A DNA stretch of 52,398 nt from Gammaproteobacteria bacterium (GCA_021773365.1 JAJFKF010000054.1:1-52398), one strand, 5' to 3'. Shown: positions 10,336 to 20,740, numbered from the stretch's first letter. Numbers and translations are program-made. The notes: generated by a model from the letters alone, not told the origin.

Positions 10336-13300
10336 ATGAATAGCCTTCCTGATTCCCGCCGGACATGGCTGCTGCCGGTCCTGGCCCTGCTGCTGGTCGC
10401 CGCGCTTCCCGCTGTTGCCGAGGAAGGCGCAGGGGAGGCCGCTACGGCGCCAATGAACTGGCGTCCGCTGCTGACGAGCTCGCCGATTGAGTTCGCCACG
10501 GTCGATCCCCTGTATCGCGACGCTGCCCGGCGCGAGGGCGGCATCCTGAAGGTGATCGAGGAGCTGAAGGCCTACGGCGCCGACGCCGCCCAGCCCAGTG
10601 AAAAACGCGCCAATGCGCTGCTGGTGGCCAGCCACATGCAGTGGCGCTACGGGCAGCGCAAGGAAGCCGCCGAGCTGGTCGATCAGGCGCTGAAGATGGA
10701 GGTCACCGCCGACCTCGCGTTGCAGCAGGCGCGGTTGCTCGAGGCCTCCGGTGAAGTCGAGCAGGCCCAGCGCTGGTACGAGCAGGCCTTTGAATTATTG
10801 AAGGATCCGAAGCGCAGGGAGCAGGTGCGCCTGCGCATGACCTTTGTTGCCGTGGGTCAGCAGAATATCGAAGCCCTGGTACGCCTGGCGCAAGGTCGCG
10901 ACCGCGCCTTTCGCAACCGTGCCGCCGTCGCGCTGGCGGTGCTGAACTACTACGACGAGGCCACCGGTCTGTATGAGGTGTACGGGGAGGGCAGCGAGCG
11001 CTTCCGCCAGCACCTGCGTCTCTCACAGTGGGCGCTGGAAGCAGGCCATGCGCCGGGCGCGCAGGAGGAGGCATGGAAGGCCGTACAGTCCGCGCCGCTC
11101 GACCGCGACCGGCGCTACGCCCTGAGCGTGCTGGTCGATGCCCATATGCTGGACGACTCCCTGGACAAGTTACTGACGCGTTTTGAAAAGAAGGGCAGGC
11201 TCACCGAGGAAGAGCAGGATGTGCGCATCGATCTGCTGCAGAAGCTCGGTCGATACGAAGAGGCGATTCGTCTGTTCAAGGAAGGGGACCGCAGCCAGAT
11301 TACCGCCGCCTCCCGTCGGCAGCTGCTGCGCATGTACAGCGATGCGGGGCGTACCGGTGACATGCTGGCCGAGTACCGCAAGCTCATGGCCGCGGAGCCC
11401 GACGAGGTGGCCTGGCCGGAGGGTCTGAGTCAGCACCTGATGGAGCAGGGCGAGCGCGAGGAGGCTCAGGCGATGTGGCGGGAGTTCATCGCGCGCAACG
11501 ACAATGTCGGCGTGCTGCTGTCAGCCGCGCAGACCATTGCCAGCTTCGGTTTCGACGATCTGGCTCTGGAAGCCGCCGACAAGGTGCTGACGGCGGATGA
11601 GCGCTTCGCCGCTCAGGCGTTGCTGTTTCACTTCGAGTTGCACATGCGCCGGGGTCGCACAGCCGAGGCCGGGCAGGTGCTAAAAAGAATGAACGAGACG
11701 CTCGCCGCCGATGCGCCTGAGCGGGTGGAGCTGGCCGATGCCTACGAGCGGATCGAAAAACCCCTGGAAGCCCTGCAGGTACTGGAGGCGCTGGACAAGG
11801 CCCGCCCCAACGGCCTGGGCACCGATGAGCGCATGCGCCTGGCGTGGTTGTACGACTCCACCGGCAAGCGCGAGGAGGCCTTGGCGGTATGGCAGAGCAT
11901 GTGGGACGGAAAGACTACCGAGGCTTTCCGTCGCCTGATCGAGAATCGCCTGGTGAGCCTGGCCGCCGAAACCGGCAGACTCGGGGACCTGGCGGTGGAT
12001 CTGGAAACGCGTCTGGCCGATGGCACGGCGACCAAGAAGGACAGCGCACTGCTGATCCGCATCTACACAGATACCAACGATTCGGCATCGGCAGTGGAGG
12101 TCATTCGCGAGTACTTCAGGCAGGGCGATGAGGACAGGAGCGCCGACGTGGAGAGCCTGCGCGAGCAGGCCAATGTGTATCGGGCGCTGGGACGCTATGA
12201 CGCCTACAAGACCTTGACCACCCGTTTGCTGCAGAGTGATCCCGAGAACCAGGTGGACTATCTGCAGTCGCTGATTCTCAATCAGCTGGAGAACGGCGCC
12301 GGGGGCGAGGAGAAGGCCGAGGAGCTCAAGGCGTGGCTGACGCAGCTGCGAGCAACTGGCGGCGGCGCGGCCGGCGCTGAATTCGAGGCCGGCATTCTGC
12401 AACTGGCCGGCATGGAGGATCAGGCCATCGCGACCTATCGGCGGGCGCTCGCCGAGAATCCTGATCACAGCGACAACTTCCTGTTGCTGGCGGATCTGCT
12501 GAAGAAGAACTCGCGTGAAGCGGAGGCCATCGGCGCGCTGCAGTACCTGATTGAAACCGCAGACCAGGACGACGCCTTCATTGTCGGCGTTGACGGCATC
12601 CTCAACATGCGCCCGCGTGACAAGTGGATCATCGAGTGGGCCCAGCGCCGGGTGCTGGAGCGCCTCACCGCCCGCGATGACAAGCTGTACCTGTATGACC
12701 TGCTGGCTGAACTGGCCGAAGGGGCAGGAGACACCAAGGTTTATCTATCGGCGCTGGAGAACTCTCTGGCCTATGCCAACAGCCGCCGTTCCAATGTACT
12801 GCGCGAGCTGATCTCGGCCACGGGCGAGAAGAACGCCATGAGCGTCATGATGGGCGGTTCGGCGGGCGAGGCGGATCCGGAAAGAAATCTGCGCTACAGC
12901 CGCCGGCTGATCTCTCTGCAGGAGGAACTGCCGCCGGAGGTCTACACGGACATGGGCAAACTGTTCCTGGAGATGAACGATCCTGAGAGCGCTGCCGATG
13001 CATTCAACCACGCCATTGACCGTACCGGCGAGCCGCATCTGGTCGAGGAAACCGGGGATCTGTTCCGCAACCAGGGCTACAACCGCCAGGCAATGGTGCA
13101 GTATGAGAAGGCGCTGATCGCCGACACGGACAATTACGGGGTCATGCGCAAGCTCGCCGACGTGCGCGCGCGACAGGGTGCGCTGGCCGATGCCAATGCG
13201 CTGTACCTGCGCGCGATGCTGGGACTGCTGCGCAGCCTTCCGCTGGAGATCGAAAAGACCGGTGCAAACGGTGCGGCGCCCACGCTGGACAGTACAGTGA

Positions 13301-16300
13301 GCTATGCCTTCAGGGAAAACTACTGGTCACTACTGGCAGGGTTCCTGTACACGTTGCCCGAGGAATCCAGCGGACAATTTGCCGCCATCGAACAGGCCTT
13401 CGCCGAAGCGATGAACGAAGCGGTACAAAGTGCCGACGGACAGTTCTCCAAGGCGCTGGTCTACTACCCGCGGTTGAATACCACGGCGCGCATGGTGCGC
13501 GATAGCGCGCAGCGCAGCGGCAATACGGTGCTGGCCAATGAAGTGGAGCAGCAGTTGCTGCAGCACTTCGACGCCGACAAGGCGCTGGTGGCGGAGCTGA
13601 GACCTGCGGACGAGGCTGCAGACGGGGTAAGTTGGCTGCTGCCCTCCACTGCGTCCGCTCAGGCGGCGTTGGCCCGCAAACAGTATGAGCGTGCGGTGGC
13701 TATCGCGCTGTTCAATGGCGATCAGGCGCTGGCGTTGACGGCTTATCGGGACTGGGCACGGCAGGAGCTGCAGGGCAACGATGCAGGTGGCGAGCGCGAT
13801 GCCATCATGATGGCGATCATGGGCCGCCGCGGAAACATTGCAAACGTGGTGCGTCAGGCGAAGGAGAAGCTCGGTACACAGGAATTCGCCAGTCTGTGCC
13901 GCTATGTCTTCGACCTGGCCTCCGGTCGTGAGGAATACCAGCGCAAGTTCCTGTTCGCCAACCCGTACATGTTCGCGCGGGGCGGTGAGTCTCTGCTCCT
14001 CAGCATGGAGAAAGCCGCCGGTCGTCAGTTCCTTTCCAGCAGACAGCTCAAGCCGTTGCTGACCGGTGTCGGCCCGGGCTTCGATGTGGCCTACGTGATG
14101 AATCGCCTGTCGGTCGACGACGGGATTGAAATCCTGGAGCGCGAGGTGGCAGGGAGTGGTGAGAGATCCGGGGGCGTTCGAATGGCCCTGCCGGCAGTGA
14201 AGGCACTGCTGGAGCAGCGGCTCAGTGCCCGGCAGGGCGAGCGCCTGCTGGAATTGCTCAAGAAGGAAAGCCAGAAGGCCATGGGCGCCGGAGCCATGGG
14301 TAACCTGAACATGGAGATGCTTTGGGGCGCTGGTCTGACTGAAAATCTGGCCAGGGAGAATGCCGGTCTGCTGGAGCAGTTCGATGAGTTTCTTGCCGAG
14401 GCCGATGCCGATACCTTCGTGCCCGGCTTCCTCAAGGTTGATGTGCTGCTGGCCACGGGGCGGGAGCGTCAGGCATTGCCATTGCTGGTGGAGGTGGCCC
14501 TGCAGCGCCAGGGCGCGGCATCACGCCGCAATCGCGCCATGGCAGCGCTGAACCCGTTCATGCCTCCACAGGGTAATGCCGTCGCACAGTACATCCAGAA
14601 ATATGCCGGCGCGATCTATCCGCGGTACGGTGGGGAGGTCATGGCGCTGGCCATGGCCAGGCAGAAGGAACTGGGCATGAAGCCGGAGGTGTTTTCGCTG
14701 CTGTACGCCCTGCATGCCGTCGACCCGCAAATGGATCCTGCCTCTGTCGTGCACTGGCTGGAGGGCGTCGCGGCTCAGGAACCGAAAAACGAAACGGTGC
14801 TGGAAGCATTGCTCGATCAGTACACCCGGCTGGGTTACGCGGACTTGCAGCTGAAGACCCTGGACCGGCTGGTTGAGGTGGCCCCTCGCAAGGTGGAGTA
14901 CCGCAAGCGTCTGTATGGGCTGTGGCAGCAGCTGGAGAATCCCGAGAACGCGGTGAAGGCCGCCAACGGCAAGCTGGCCGAGATGGCGGTGGCGGTGGAA
15001 GTGGACCCGCGCGCCCGGGCGATACAGCGGATGGCGCGTCAGGCCGGCGGCGGTGGCGGCCCGGTGGGCAAGGCGACGGAACAAATTGTTGGCATCGAGC
15101 GTGATGGCGATGAGGAACAGGCGCGCATGGGGTTGCGCAGCCTGTGGCAGATGCTGCCGCCGTCAGGCGCCTCCCGATCCGATCTCAGGCAGCTGATGGG
15201 CGGTTCCGATGGTATGCGGGTTCTGCAGTACAACGCCCTGTTTGGACTGGGTTGGCCGGGCAGCGTGCGGGGTAGCTCCGGGCAGAGCGGCGCCGCAACC
15301 CGGGGCACCGCTGTCCCGGCTGGCGCGGTTGCCGCCACCTTGGCTGCACCGGCGGGCGCCGTGCGTGCAATCACCTTGATGCCGGCTGGTGGTAGCGCCC
15401 TCGTCGCAACGGCACGCGGAGCGCCTGGTGGCACCGCTGCGAATGCAGCTGGCACCGCCAGTATTCTGCGCGCGCTCACTGCCGAGTCTCCGCAGCCGGA
15501 TCGCTTCGATCGCGAGGACAAGCTCCTGGATGCACTCGTCAAGTACGAATTTTTTGTCGATGAGCTGGAGTCACAGGTTCGCACCCTGTCGGCCGAGGAC
15601 ATCGATCAGCACTACCTGCTGTACGAGTTGCTGGCCCGGGGATACAGCGAGCATGGTCGCCTGCCCGCCGAGCTTGAACGTCTGGGGGCGCGCGTGCAGT
15701 CACAGCAGGCCAGCGGGAAGGAAACACTGTTGTGGCTGGAGCTGGTGATGCTGCTGCCGCGCGAGCAGATCCAGCCGCTGCTGCCCCTGGTTGAGCAGGT
15801 CGCCGGCAGCATGGTCGGTCAGGACGGTTACCGGCAGATCGTGCTGGCGCGGGTGTTCGGTCGCGGAGGCCAGGATGAACGGGCCGCTGATATCTACAGC
15901 AGTATTGTGTTGTCTTCGAAGGGCGGCAACCCGATGGCGATGTTTATGGGTCGCGGGTCTTCCGCGCCTACGACGGCCACCAGTCTGTATGTCGATGCCC
16001 AGGAATATCTCGGCGAGGTGGGGCTGAACCGTTTCACCAAGGCCCTGCTGCGCATTGCCGCACCCGATGAAGAGGTGGCCGGTTCCGGGGTCTACGAGCA
16101 CTTCGTGATGTGGATGCTGGAGCGCAATCCGCAGTCGCAGCCGGCACTGCAGGAATTCCAGTCGCTGCTGAACGGACAGACCGATGTGGCCAACTGGCGG
16201 CAGGACACGGTGATACGTGCGTCCGCTCTCCTGGCGCAGCTGGGACGCAACGCCGAGGCACTGGACCTGCTGGCCGTGGCGCTGAGAGTCCCGGAGCGTT

Positions 16301-17556
16301 CACTGCCTTCCGAGGAGGATATTTTCAATCCACGCGGACAGAACCCCCGGCAACAGGCGATACAGCAGTACTTTGCCGCGCTCGGCCTGCAGGGGCAGGG
16401 CGGGAACATGCCCTGGCAGATGGAGCGGCAGCGGAGCGTAAATTCGCCTGCGGAGGCATTCAAACCGCTGTTTCCAGTCCGCGCCGATGCCTGGGCCGGC
16501 GTGCAGGCCTGGACACAGCAGGCCTGCAATGCGGTGGCCGGCTGGATAGAGCAGGGCAGTGCGCAGCGTGAGTTGGGTCTGCAGGTGATGGCATTGATGA
16601 CCCTGAGCCAGCATCAGCTCGGCGCCGCTGTTCCGGCGCAGGCCTGCGGGCAGCAGATGGCACAACTGCTTGCTCCGTATGAGTCCGCACCGTATGGCAC
16701 CGCATCGCTGGTAGTTGCCGTACTGCAGCGGGTGCAGGCGCCGGCGGATGCGCAGATGCTGCGCAGCCTGATCGCCGGCCGTCGTGTGGAGGTGAACCTG
16801 CTGGCGCCGGCCCTGCAGCGCATGTCGACGGACGATGCAGGTACGGCGCTGGAGCTGGCCGAGGCGGCACTGGCCTACACGCAGGAAGCTGAGCTGCTCA
16901 GCCTGACCCGCAAGCTGGCGGAGAGCCAGGGACGCGCCGATCTGGTGCAGCGGGTCACCGACATCCAGAAGAAGGCTGCCGACGCGCGCATGGCGATCGA
17001 GCGCGGTGAGGATGCGAAGGATTCCGCGCAGCTCTCAGGCGTGCTGGGAGAGGAAGCCGGAGCGGGCAGTGGCCCCGGGATCGGTGAGACCATCGATCTG
17101 AAGTTCACCGCCGTGGATGGGCGTGAAGTGGATCTGGCCAAGCTCAAGGGCCAGGTGGTGCTGGTGGATTTCTGGGCCACCTGGTGCGGGCCCTGTATCG
17201 CCGAACTGCCCAACGTCAAGCGCGTATATGAGAGCTACAAGGATCAGGGCTTCACCATTGTCGGCATTTCCCTGGATCGCTCCAATGCGGAACAGAAACT
17301 GATCGACTTTGTGGCCAAGAACAACATGCCCTGGCCGCATCACTTCGATGGCAAGTGGTGGGAGAATGAATTCGCCGTCAAGAATGGCGTCAAGGCCATT
17401 CCGGCAGCCTGGCTGTTTGATCAGGACGGCAAGCTGGTTACCAAGAGCGCTCGCGGACAGAAGCTGGAGGACGAGGTGCAACGGTTGCTGAGCGAGCATC
17501 AGCAGACCGCCGATGCCAGCGGTTCCACGCCGGAGGCGGGCGGCGGCGGAACATAA
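10336..17556 (+). CDS. Giant exported TPR protein with C-terminal TlpA-type thioredoxin domain
   Basis: From the ATG at 10336 (AAGGTGG five bases upstream) the protein has 2406 residues. It starts with a signal peptide (LLPVLALLLVAALPAVAEE). Almost the whole length is a helical, TPR-like solenoid with repeated pairs such as EEAIRLFKEG, EALAVWQSM and AIATYRRALAENPDH. An Ala/Gly-rich linker interrupts it at about residues 1639-1714. The last 150 residues form a TlpA/ResA-like thioredoxin domain with a WCGPC active site (Cys2284, Cys2287) and the cis-Pro segment AIPAAWL. It is predicted to be periplasmic and is the last gene of the operon. The combination suggests a scaffold that brings a thiol reductase to large envelope assemblies; this is inference. 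Its size and fusion are unusual. Confidence 0.85.
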   Translation: MNSLPDSRRTWLLPVLALLLVAALPAVAEEGAGEAATAPMNWRPLLTSSPIEFATVDPLYRDAARREGGILKVIEELKAYGADAAQPSEKRANALLVASHMQWRYGQRKEAAELVDQALKMEVTADLALQQARLLEASGEVEQAQRWYEQAFELLKDPKRREQVRLRMTFVAVGQQNIEALVRLAQGRDRAFRNRAAVALAVLNYYDEATGLYEVYGEGSERFRQHLRLSQWALEAGHAPGAQEEAWKAVQSAPLDRDRRYALSVLVDAHMLDDSLDKLLTRFEKKGRLTEEEQDVRIDLLQKLGRYEEAIRLFKEGDRSQITAASRRQLLRMYSDAGRTGDMLAEYRKLMAAEPDEVAWPEGLSQHLMEQGEREEAQAMWREFIARNDNVGVLLSAAQTIASFGFDDLALEAADKVLTADERFAAQALLFHFELHMRRGRTAEAGQVLKRMNETLAADAPERVELADAYERIEKPLEALQVLEALDKARPNGLGTDERMRLAWLYDSTGKREEALAVWQSMWDGKTTEAFRRLIENRLVSLAAETGRLGDLAVDLETRLADGTATKKDSALLIRIYTDTNDSASAVEVIREYFRQGDEDRSADVESLREQANVYRALGRYDAYKTLTTRLLQSDPENQVDYLQSLILNQLENGAGGEEKAEELKAWLTQLRATGGGAAGAEFEAGILQLAGMEDQAIATYRRALAENPDHSDNFLLLADLLKKNSREAEAIGALQYLIETADQDDAFIVGVDGILNMRPRDKWIIEWAQRRVLERLTARDDKLYLYDLLAELAEGAGDTKVYLSALENSLAYANSRRSNVLRELISATGEKNAMSVMMGGSAGEADPERNLRYSRRLISLQEELPPEVYTDMGKLFLEMNDPESAADAFNHAIDRTGEPHLVEETGDLFRNQGYNRQAMVQYEKALIADTDNYGVMRKLADVRARQGALADANALYLRAMLGLLRSLPLEIEKTGANGAAPTLDSTVSYAFRENYWSLLAGFLYTLPEESSGQFAAIEQAFAEAMNEAVQSADGQFSKALVYYPRLNTTARMVRDSAQRSGNTVLANEVEQQLLQHFDADKALVAELRPADEAADGVSWLLPSTASAQAALARKQYERAVAIALFNGDQALALTAYRDWARQELQGNDAGGERDAIMMAIMGRRGNIANVVRQAKEKLGTQEFASLCRYVFDLASGREEYQRKFLFANPYMFARGGESLLLSMEKAAGRQFLSSRQLKPLLTGVGPGFDVAYVMNRLSVDDGIEILEREVAGSGERSGGVRMALPAVKALLEQRLSARQGERLLELLKKESQKAMGAGAMGNLNMEMLWGAGLTENLARENAGLLEQFDEFLAEADADTFVPGFLKVDVLLATGRERQALPLLVEVALQRQGAASRRNRAMAALNPFMPPQGNAVAQYIQKYAGAIYPRYGGEVMALAMARQKELGMKPEVFSLLYALHAVDPQMDPASVVHWLEGVAAQEPKNETVLEALLDQYTRLGYADLQLKTLDRLVEVAPRKVEYRKRLYGLWQQLENPENAVKAANGKLAEMAVAVEVDPRARAIQRMARQAGGGGGPVGKATEQIVGIERDGDEEQARMGLRSLWQMLPPSGASRSDLRQLMGGSDGMRVLQYNALFGLGWPGSVRGSSGQSGAATRGTAVPAGAVAATLAAPAGAVRAITLMPAGGSALVATARGAPGGTAANAAGTASILRALTAESPQPDRFDREDKLLDALVKYEFFVDELESQVRTLSAEDIDQHYLLYELLARGYSEHGRLPAELERLGARVQSQQASGKETLLWLELVMLLPREQIQPLLPLVEQVAGSMVGQDGYRQIVLARVFGRGGQDERAADIYSSIVLSSKGGNPMAMFMGRGSSAPTTATSLYVDAQEYLGEVGLNRFTKALLRIAAPDEEVAGSGVYEHFVMWMLERNPQSQPALQEFQSLLNGQTDVANWRQDTVIRASALLAQLGRNAEALDLLAVALRVPERSLPSEEDIFNPRGQNPRQQAIQQYFAALGLQGQGGNMPWQMERQRSVNSPAEAFKPLFPVRADAWAGVQAWTQQACNAVAGWIEQGSAQRELGLQVMALMTLSQHQLGAAVPAQACGQQMAQLLAPYESAPYGTASLVVAVLQRVQAPADAQMLRSLIAGRRVEVNLLAPALQRMSTDDAGTALELAEAALAYTQEAELLSLTRKLAESQGRADLVQRVTDIQKKAADARMAIERGEDAKDSAQLSGVLGEEAGAGSGPGIGETIDLKFTAVDGREVDLAKLKGQVVLVDFWATWCGPCIAELPNVKRVYESYKDQGFTIVGISLDRSNAEQKLIDFVAKNNMPWPHHFDGKWWENEFAVKNGVKAIPAAWLFDQDGKLVTKSARGQKLEDEVQRLLSEHQQTADASGSTPEAGGGGT

Positions 17557-17565
17557 GTACCTGTG

Positions 17566-17593
17566 ACGCCGGCGATGAGGATGCCACCGGCGT
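17566..17593 (+). terminator. Weak hairpin at the operon end
   Basis: Ten bases after the giant gene's stop, ACGCCGG (17566-17572) pairs with CCGGCGT (17587-17593) around a 14-nt loop. The stem is short and lacks a T-tract. It lies between convergent genes and may serve as a poor terminator. Confidence 0.25.
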
Positions 17594-17695
17594 TCGTCTA
17601 TCGTGAAGTGCCCTGCCGGAACAGTCAGGTCAGATCGACGGGCACATCAGGCACGCGTACATGCGTAAATTTCCGGGCACACGCCCTCCTGGCCA

Positions 17696-18721
17696 CTAAT
17701 CCCAGGCCAGCACTACCTTGCCCGATTCTCCTGAGGCCATGGTCTCGAAACCTTCCAGGTACTGCTGTACCGGAAACCGGTGCGTGACCATGGGCGTCAG
17801 ATCCAGTCCCGACTGCACCATGGCCACCATCTTGTACCAGGTCTCGAACATTTCGCGGCCGTAGATGCCCTTGATGATCAGGCCCTTGAAGATCACCTGG
17901 TTCCAGTCGATGGCTGCCTCGCCGGGCGGGATGCCGAGCATGGCGATTTTGCCGCCGTGGTTCATCGCCTCCAGCATGCCACGGAAGGCCTGCGGCACGC
18001 CGGACATCTCCATGCCCACATCAAAGCCTTCGGTCATGTGCAGTTCGTTCATGGTGTCGCGCAGGTTTTCTCTGGCGACATTCACCGTGCGCGTGGCGCC
18101 CATCTTCTTTGCCAGGTCCAGCCGGTAGTCATTGACGTCGGTGATGACCACATGGCGCGCGCCCACATGCCTGGCGATGGCCACGGCCATGATGCCGATG
18201 GGCCCGGCGCCGGTGATGAGCACGTCCTCGCCCACCAGATCGAACGACAGAGCCGTGTGGGTGGCGTTGCCGAAGGGGTCGAAGATGGCGGCGATGTCAT
18301 CGGCGATGTCGTCGGGGATCGGGAAGGCGTTTTCAGCCGGGATAACCAGGTATTCGGCGAAGGCGCCGGAGCGGTTGACGCCTACGCCCTGTGTGTTTCG
18401 ACAAAGGTGGCGGCGGCCGGCGCGGCAATTGCGGCAGTGGCCGCAGACCAGGTGGCCTTCGCCGGAGACGCGCTGGCCTACTGTGAGGCCGCGTACTTCC
18501 TGGCCCACTTCTTCCACCGTGCCGACGTATTCGTGGCCTACGGCCATGGGGACGGGGATGGTTTTTTGGGCCCATTCATCCCACTTGTAGATGTGCATGT
18601 CGGTGCCGCAGATGGCGGTGCGATTGATTTTGATCAGGACGTCGTTGTGGCCGACTTCGGGTTTGGGGATGTCGTGCATCCAGATGCCGGGTTCGGATTT
18701 GGCTTTGACTAGGGCTTTCAT
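17696..18721 (-). CDS. tdh: L-threonine 3-dehydrogenase
   Basis: This zinc-dependent alcohol dehydrogenase-family enzyme oxidises L-threonine with NAD to 2-amino-3-oxobutyrate in the cytoplasm. The 341-residue length equals that of the E. coli enzyme, and the key positions coincide: catalytic zinc ligands Cys38, His63 and Glu64, structural zinc cysteines 93, 96, 99 and 107, and a TGAGPIG nucleotide-binding loop. The usual partner gene kbl (glycine C-acetyltransferase) is not in this window, so the following step must be encoded elsewhere. It lies downstream of the aminomuconate genes on the same strand but is separated from them by 178 bp containing a terminator-like hairpin, so it probably has its own promoter. 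Confidence 0.96.
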   Translation of the reverse strand: MKALVKAKSEPGIWMHDIPKPEVGHNDVLIKINRTAICGTDMHIYKWDEWAQKTIPVPMAVGHEYVGTVEEVGQEVRGLTVGQRVSGEGHLVCGHCRNCRAGRRHLCRNTQGVGVNRSGAFAEYLVIPAENAFPIPDDIADDIAAIFDPFGNATHTALSFDLVGEDVLITGAGPIGIMAVAIARHVGARHVVITDVNDYRLDLAKKMGATRTVNVARENLRDTMNELHMTEGFDVGMEMSGVPQAFRGMLEAMNHGGKIAMLGIPPGEAAIDWNQVIFKGLIIKGIYGREMFETWYKMVAMVQSGLDLTPMVTHRFPVQQYLEGFETMASGESGKVVLAWD

Positions 18722-18821
18722 GCGTGATCCTGGGTTGCGTGAAGGGAGGCCGTGCCGGGCGGCGGGAGGGTGCGGGGAGGGACTTTCCGGGCCGCCGTGA
18801 ATACATCCCTGTAGGCTGCGG

Positions 18822-18840
18822 GAAAAACATCCTGTTTTTC
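18822..18840 (-). terminator. Terminator-like hairpin after the deaminase gene
   Basis: GAAAAAC (18822-18828) pairs perfectly with GTTTTTC (18834-18840) around a 5-nt loop. Read on the minus strand it lies 60 bp past the deaminase stop, with the T-run forming the 3' arm. It likely separates the deaminase transcript from tdh. Confidence 0.45.
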
Positions 18841-18899
18841 ACGCCCCGGAAAACCCCTTCCCCATCCGACCCCTGCCGAGAGGCTATGCCCGATAGAGA

Positions 18900-19313
18900 C
18901 TAGATGGTGGCGATGCATTTCAGTTCTATGGCTATCGGGGTGGGGAGGCGGTTGATTTCCACGGTGGTGCGGCAGGGCTGGTTGTCTTTGAAGTATTCGG
19001 CGTAGATGCGGTTGTAGGTGGTGAAGTCGGCGTGCATGTTGGTCAGGAATACGGTGACATCGACCAGGTTGTCCCAGCTGGAGCCTGCTTCTTCGAGGAT
19101 GTGGCGGACGTTGGTGAAGACCGAGTGGCACTGGGCTTCGATGTCGTAGGTGGTGATATTGCCCTGGTCGTCGAGCGTTACGCCGGGGATGTCCCTGGTG
19201 CCGCGCTGGCGCGGGCCGACGCCGGAGAGGAACAGCAGGTTGCCGACACGACGGGCGTGTGGGTAGAGGCCGACCGGTTCCGGTGCGCGCTGGCTGTTCA
19301 GTACTTCAGACAT
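18900..19313 (-). CDS. RidA-family protein, probable 2-aminomuconate deaminase
   Basis: This 137-residue cytoplasmic protein belongs to the RidA/YjgF family. It has the segment YPHARRVGNLLFLSGVGPRQRG near the N-terminus and the C-terminal Arg-containing stretch NRLPTPIAIELKCIA that lines the family active site. The chosen start (19313) places MSEVLNS ahead of the fold; longer frames would run into the neighbouring gene. It overlaps the end of the aldehyde dehydrogenase gene by 16 bp, which implies coupled translation. With that partner, the best role is hydrolytic deamination of 2-aminomuconate in the kynurenine (tryptophan) degradation route. General enamine deaminase activity is the alternative. 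Confidence 0.82.
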   Translation of the reverse strand: MSEVLNSQRAPEPVGLYPHARRVGNLLFLSGVGPRQRGTRDIPGVTLDDQGNITTYDIEAQCHSVFTNVRHILEEAGSSWDNLVDVTVFLTNMHADFTTYNRIYAEYFKDNQPCRTTVEINRLPTPIAIELKCIATI

Positions 19314-20740
19314 ACGTTTTTCGGCTCCGTAAAGAATTTCATTGCCTCGAATCCGCCTTCGCGGCCGAGGCCTGAATGTTTCGTTCCACCCATGGGCGTA
19401 CGCAGGTCGCGCAGCAGCCAGGTATTGATCCAGACCAGGCCCGATTCCAGCTGCGCCGCCATGCGGTGGCAGCGCTGCACGTCGCGGCTCCACAGTGAGG
19501 TGGCCAGCCCGAAGGCAGTGCCGTTGGCGATGGCCAGTGCCTCGGCTTCATCCTCGAAGGGCAACAGCGTGGCCACCGGGCCGAAAATCTCTTCCTGGTT
19601 GGTCTCGCAGCTTGCCGCCAGGCCTTCAATGACGGTCGGCTGCAGGAACCAGCCCTTGGCGCAGCGGGCTGCGTGCACCTGTGCCGGCTCGCCGCCGCAG
19701 AGGATTTTGCCGCCTTCCTTGCGGGCTGTGGCCACTGCGCCCATGACTTTCCCGTAATGTGCCGCGCTGACCAGTGCGCCCTGGTCGGTGTCCGGCTCCA
19801 GCGGATCGCCTACGCGCAGCGCCCGCACACGCTCGACGAACGCTTCACGGAAACGCGGATACAGGCTGCGCTCCACCAGCACGCGTGAGCTGCAGAGGCA
19901 GATTTCACCCTGGTTGGCGAAGGCCGAGCGCACCACGCCGGTTACCGCGGCCTCGAAATCGCAGTCGGCGAAGACGATGGATGGATTCTTGCCGCCCAGC
20001 TCCAGCGTGAGTTTCTTGAACAGTGGCGCGGCGGCCAGGGCGATATGCCGCCCGGTTGTGGTGCCGCCGGTGAAGGAGATGGCTCGAATCTGCGGGTGCG
20101 CCACGATGGCGCCGCCCACCGCGCCGCCGCCGTGCAGGATGTTGAGCACGCCGGCGGGAAAGCCGGCCTCGATGCTGCGTTCGGCCAGCATGGCGGCTGT
20201 GACTGGCGTGACCTCCGAGGGCTTGGCCACCACGCAGTTGCCCGCCGCCAGGGCCGGGGCGATCTTCCAGGTGAACAGATATAAAGGAAGGTTCCAGGGC
20301 GATATACAGCCCACCACGCCGTGCGGCTGGCGCAGCGTGTAGTTCACCGCGCCGTCCTCCATGGCGTGGGATTCGCTGGCGAACTGTGTGGCGGCTGCGG
20401 CGAAGAAGCGCAGGTTGGCAATGGAGCGGGGGATGTCGAGGCTGCGCGCCAGTGACAGCGGCTTGCCGGTGTCGCGCGATTCGGCGGCGGCAAAGGCTTC
20501 GAGATCACGCTCGATCAGGTCCGCCAGACGGTGCAGCAGGCGGGCGCGCTCGCTGGAGGGTGTTTCGCGCCATGTCGTGAAGGCGGTCTGGGCCGTGGCA
20601 ACAGCGGCTTCCACGTCGGCAGCGTCGGACTGCGGCGCACTGGCGTAGACCTGGCCCACCGCCGGCTCCCAGACCTCCAGTTCATGCGCGGACAGCGACG
20701 GCTGCAGGCTTCCGCCCACGAGATTGGCCAGTTTTTGCAT
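19298..20740 (-). CDS. 2-aminomuconic 6-semialdehyde dehydrogenase (aldehyde dehydrogenase family)
   Basis: This NAD-dependent aldehyde dehydrogenase has 480 residues, typical of the soluble ALDH family. Visible catalytic features are Asn150 in SPWNLP, the general base Glu247 in LELGGKNP and the nucleophile Cys281 in NQGEICLCSSR. The last motif resembles that of ALDH8-type aminomuconic and hydroxymuconic semialdehyde dehydrogenases. The overlapping aminomuconate deaminase-like gene favours 2-aminomuconic semialdehyde as substrate, placing both in late tryptophan/kynurenine catabolism. Upstream pathway genes are not in this window. A 2-hydroxymuconic semialdehyde dehydrogenase of a meta-cleavage route is the main alternative. 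Confidence 0.85.
   Translation of the reverse strand: MQKLANLVGGSLQPSLSAHELEVWEPAVGQVYASAPQSDAADVEAAVATAQTAFTTWRETPSSERARLLHRLADLIERDLEAFAAAESRDTGKPLSLARSLDIPRSIANLRFFAAAATQFASESHAMEDGAVNYTLRQPHGVVGCISPWNLPLYLFTWKIAPALAAGNCVVAKPSEVTPVTAAMLAERSIEAGFPAGVLNILHGGGAVGGAIVAHPQIRAISFTGGTTTGRHIALAAAPLFKKLTLELGGKNPSIVFADCDFEAAVTGVVRSAFANQGEICLCSSRVLVERSLYPRFREAFVERVRALRVGDPLEPDTDQGALVSAAHYGKVMGAVATARKEGGKILCGGEPAQVHAARCAKGWFLQPTVIEGLAASCETNQEEIFGPVATLLPFEDEAEALAIANGTAFGLATSLWSRDVQRCHRMAAQLESGLVWINTWLLRDLRTPMGGTKHSGLGREGGFEAMKFFTEPKNVCLKY

Noticed and set aside
8597-10366. Long open frame on the minus strand opposite the double-VWA gene
   Set aside because: The sense strand encodes recognisable VWA motifs; the antisense frame is rich in His, Gln and Arg without motifs, as expected of a GC-rich shadow.
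17780-18712. 310-codon plus-strand frame opposite tdh
   Set aside because: It mirrors an enzyme whose zinc ligands align residue by residue with the E. coli protein; the antisense product is repetitive and lacks homology.
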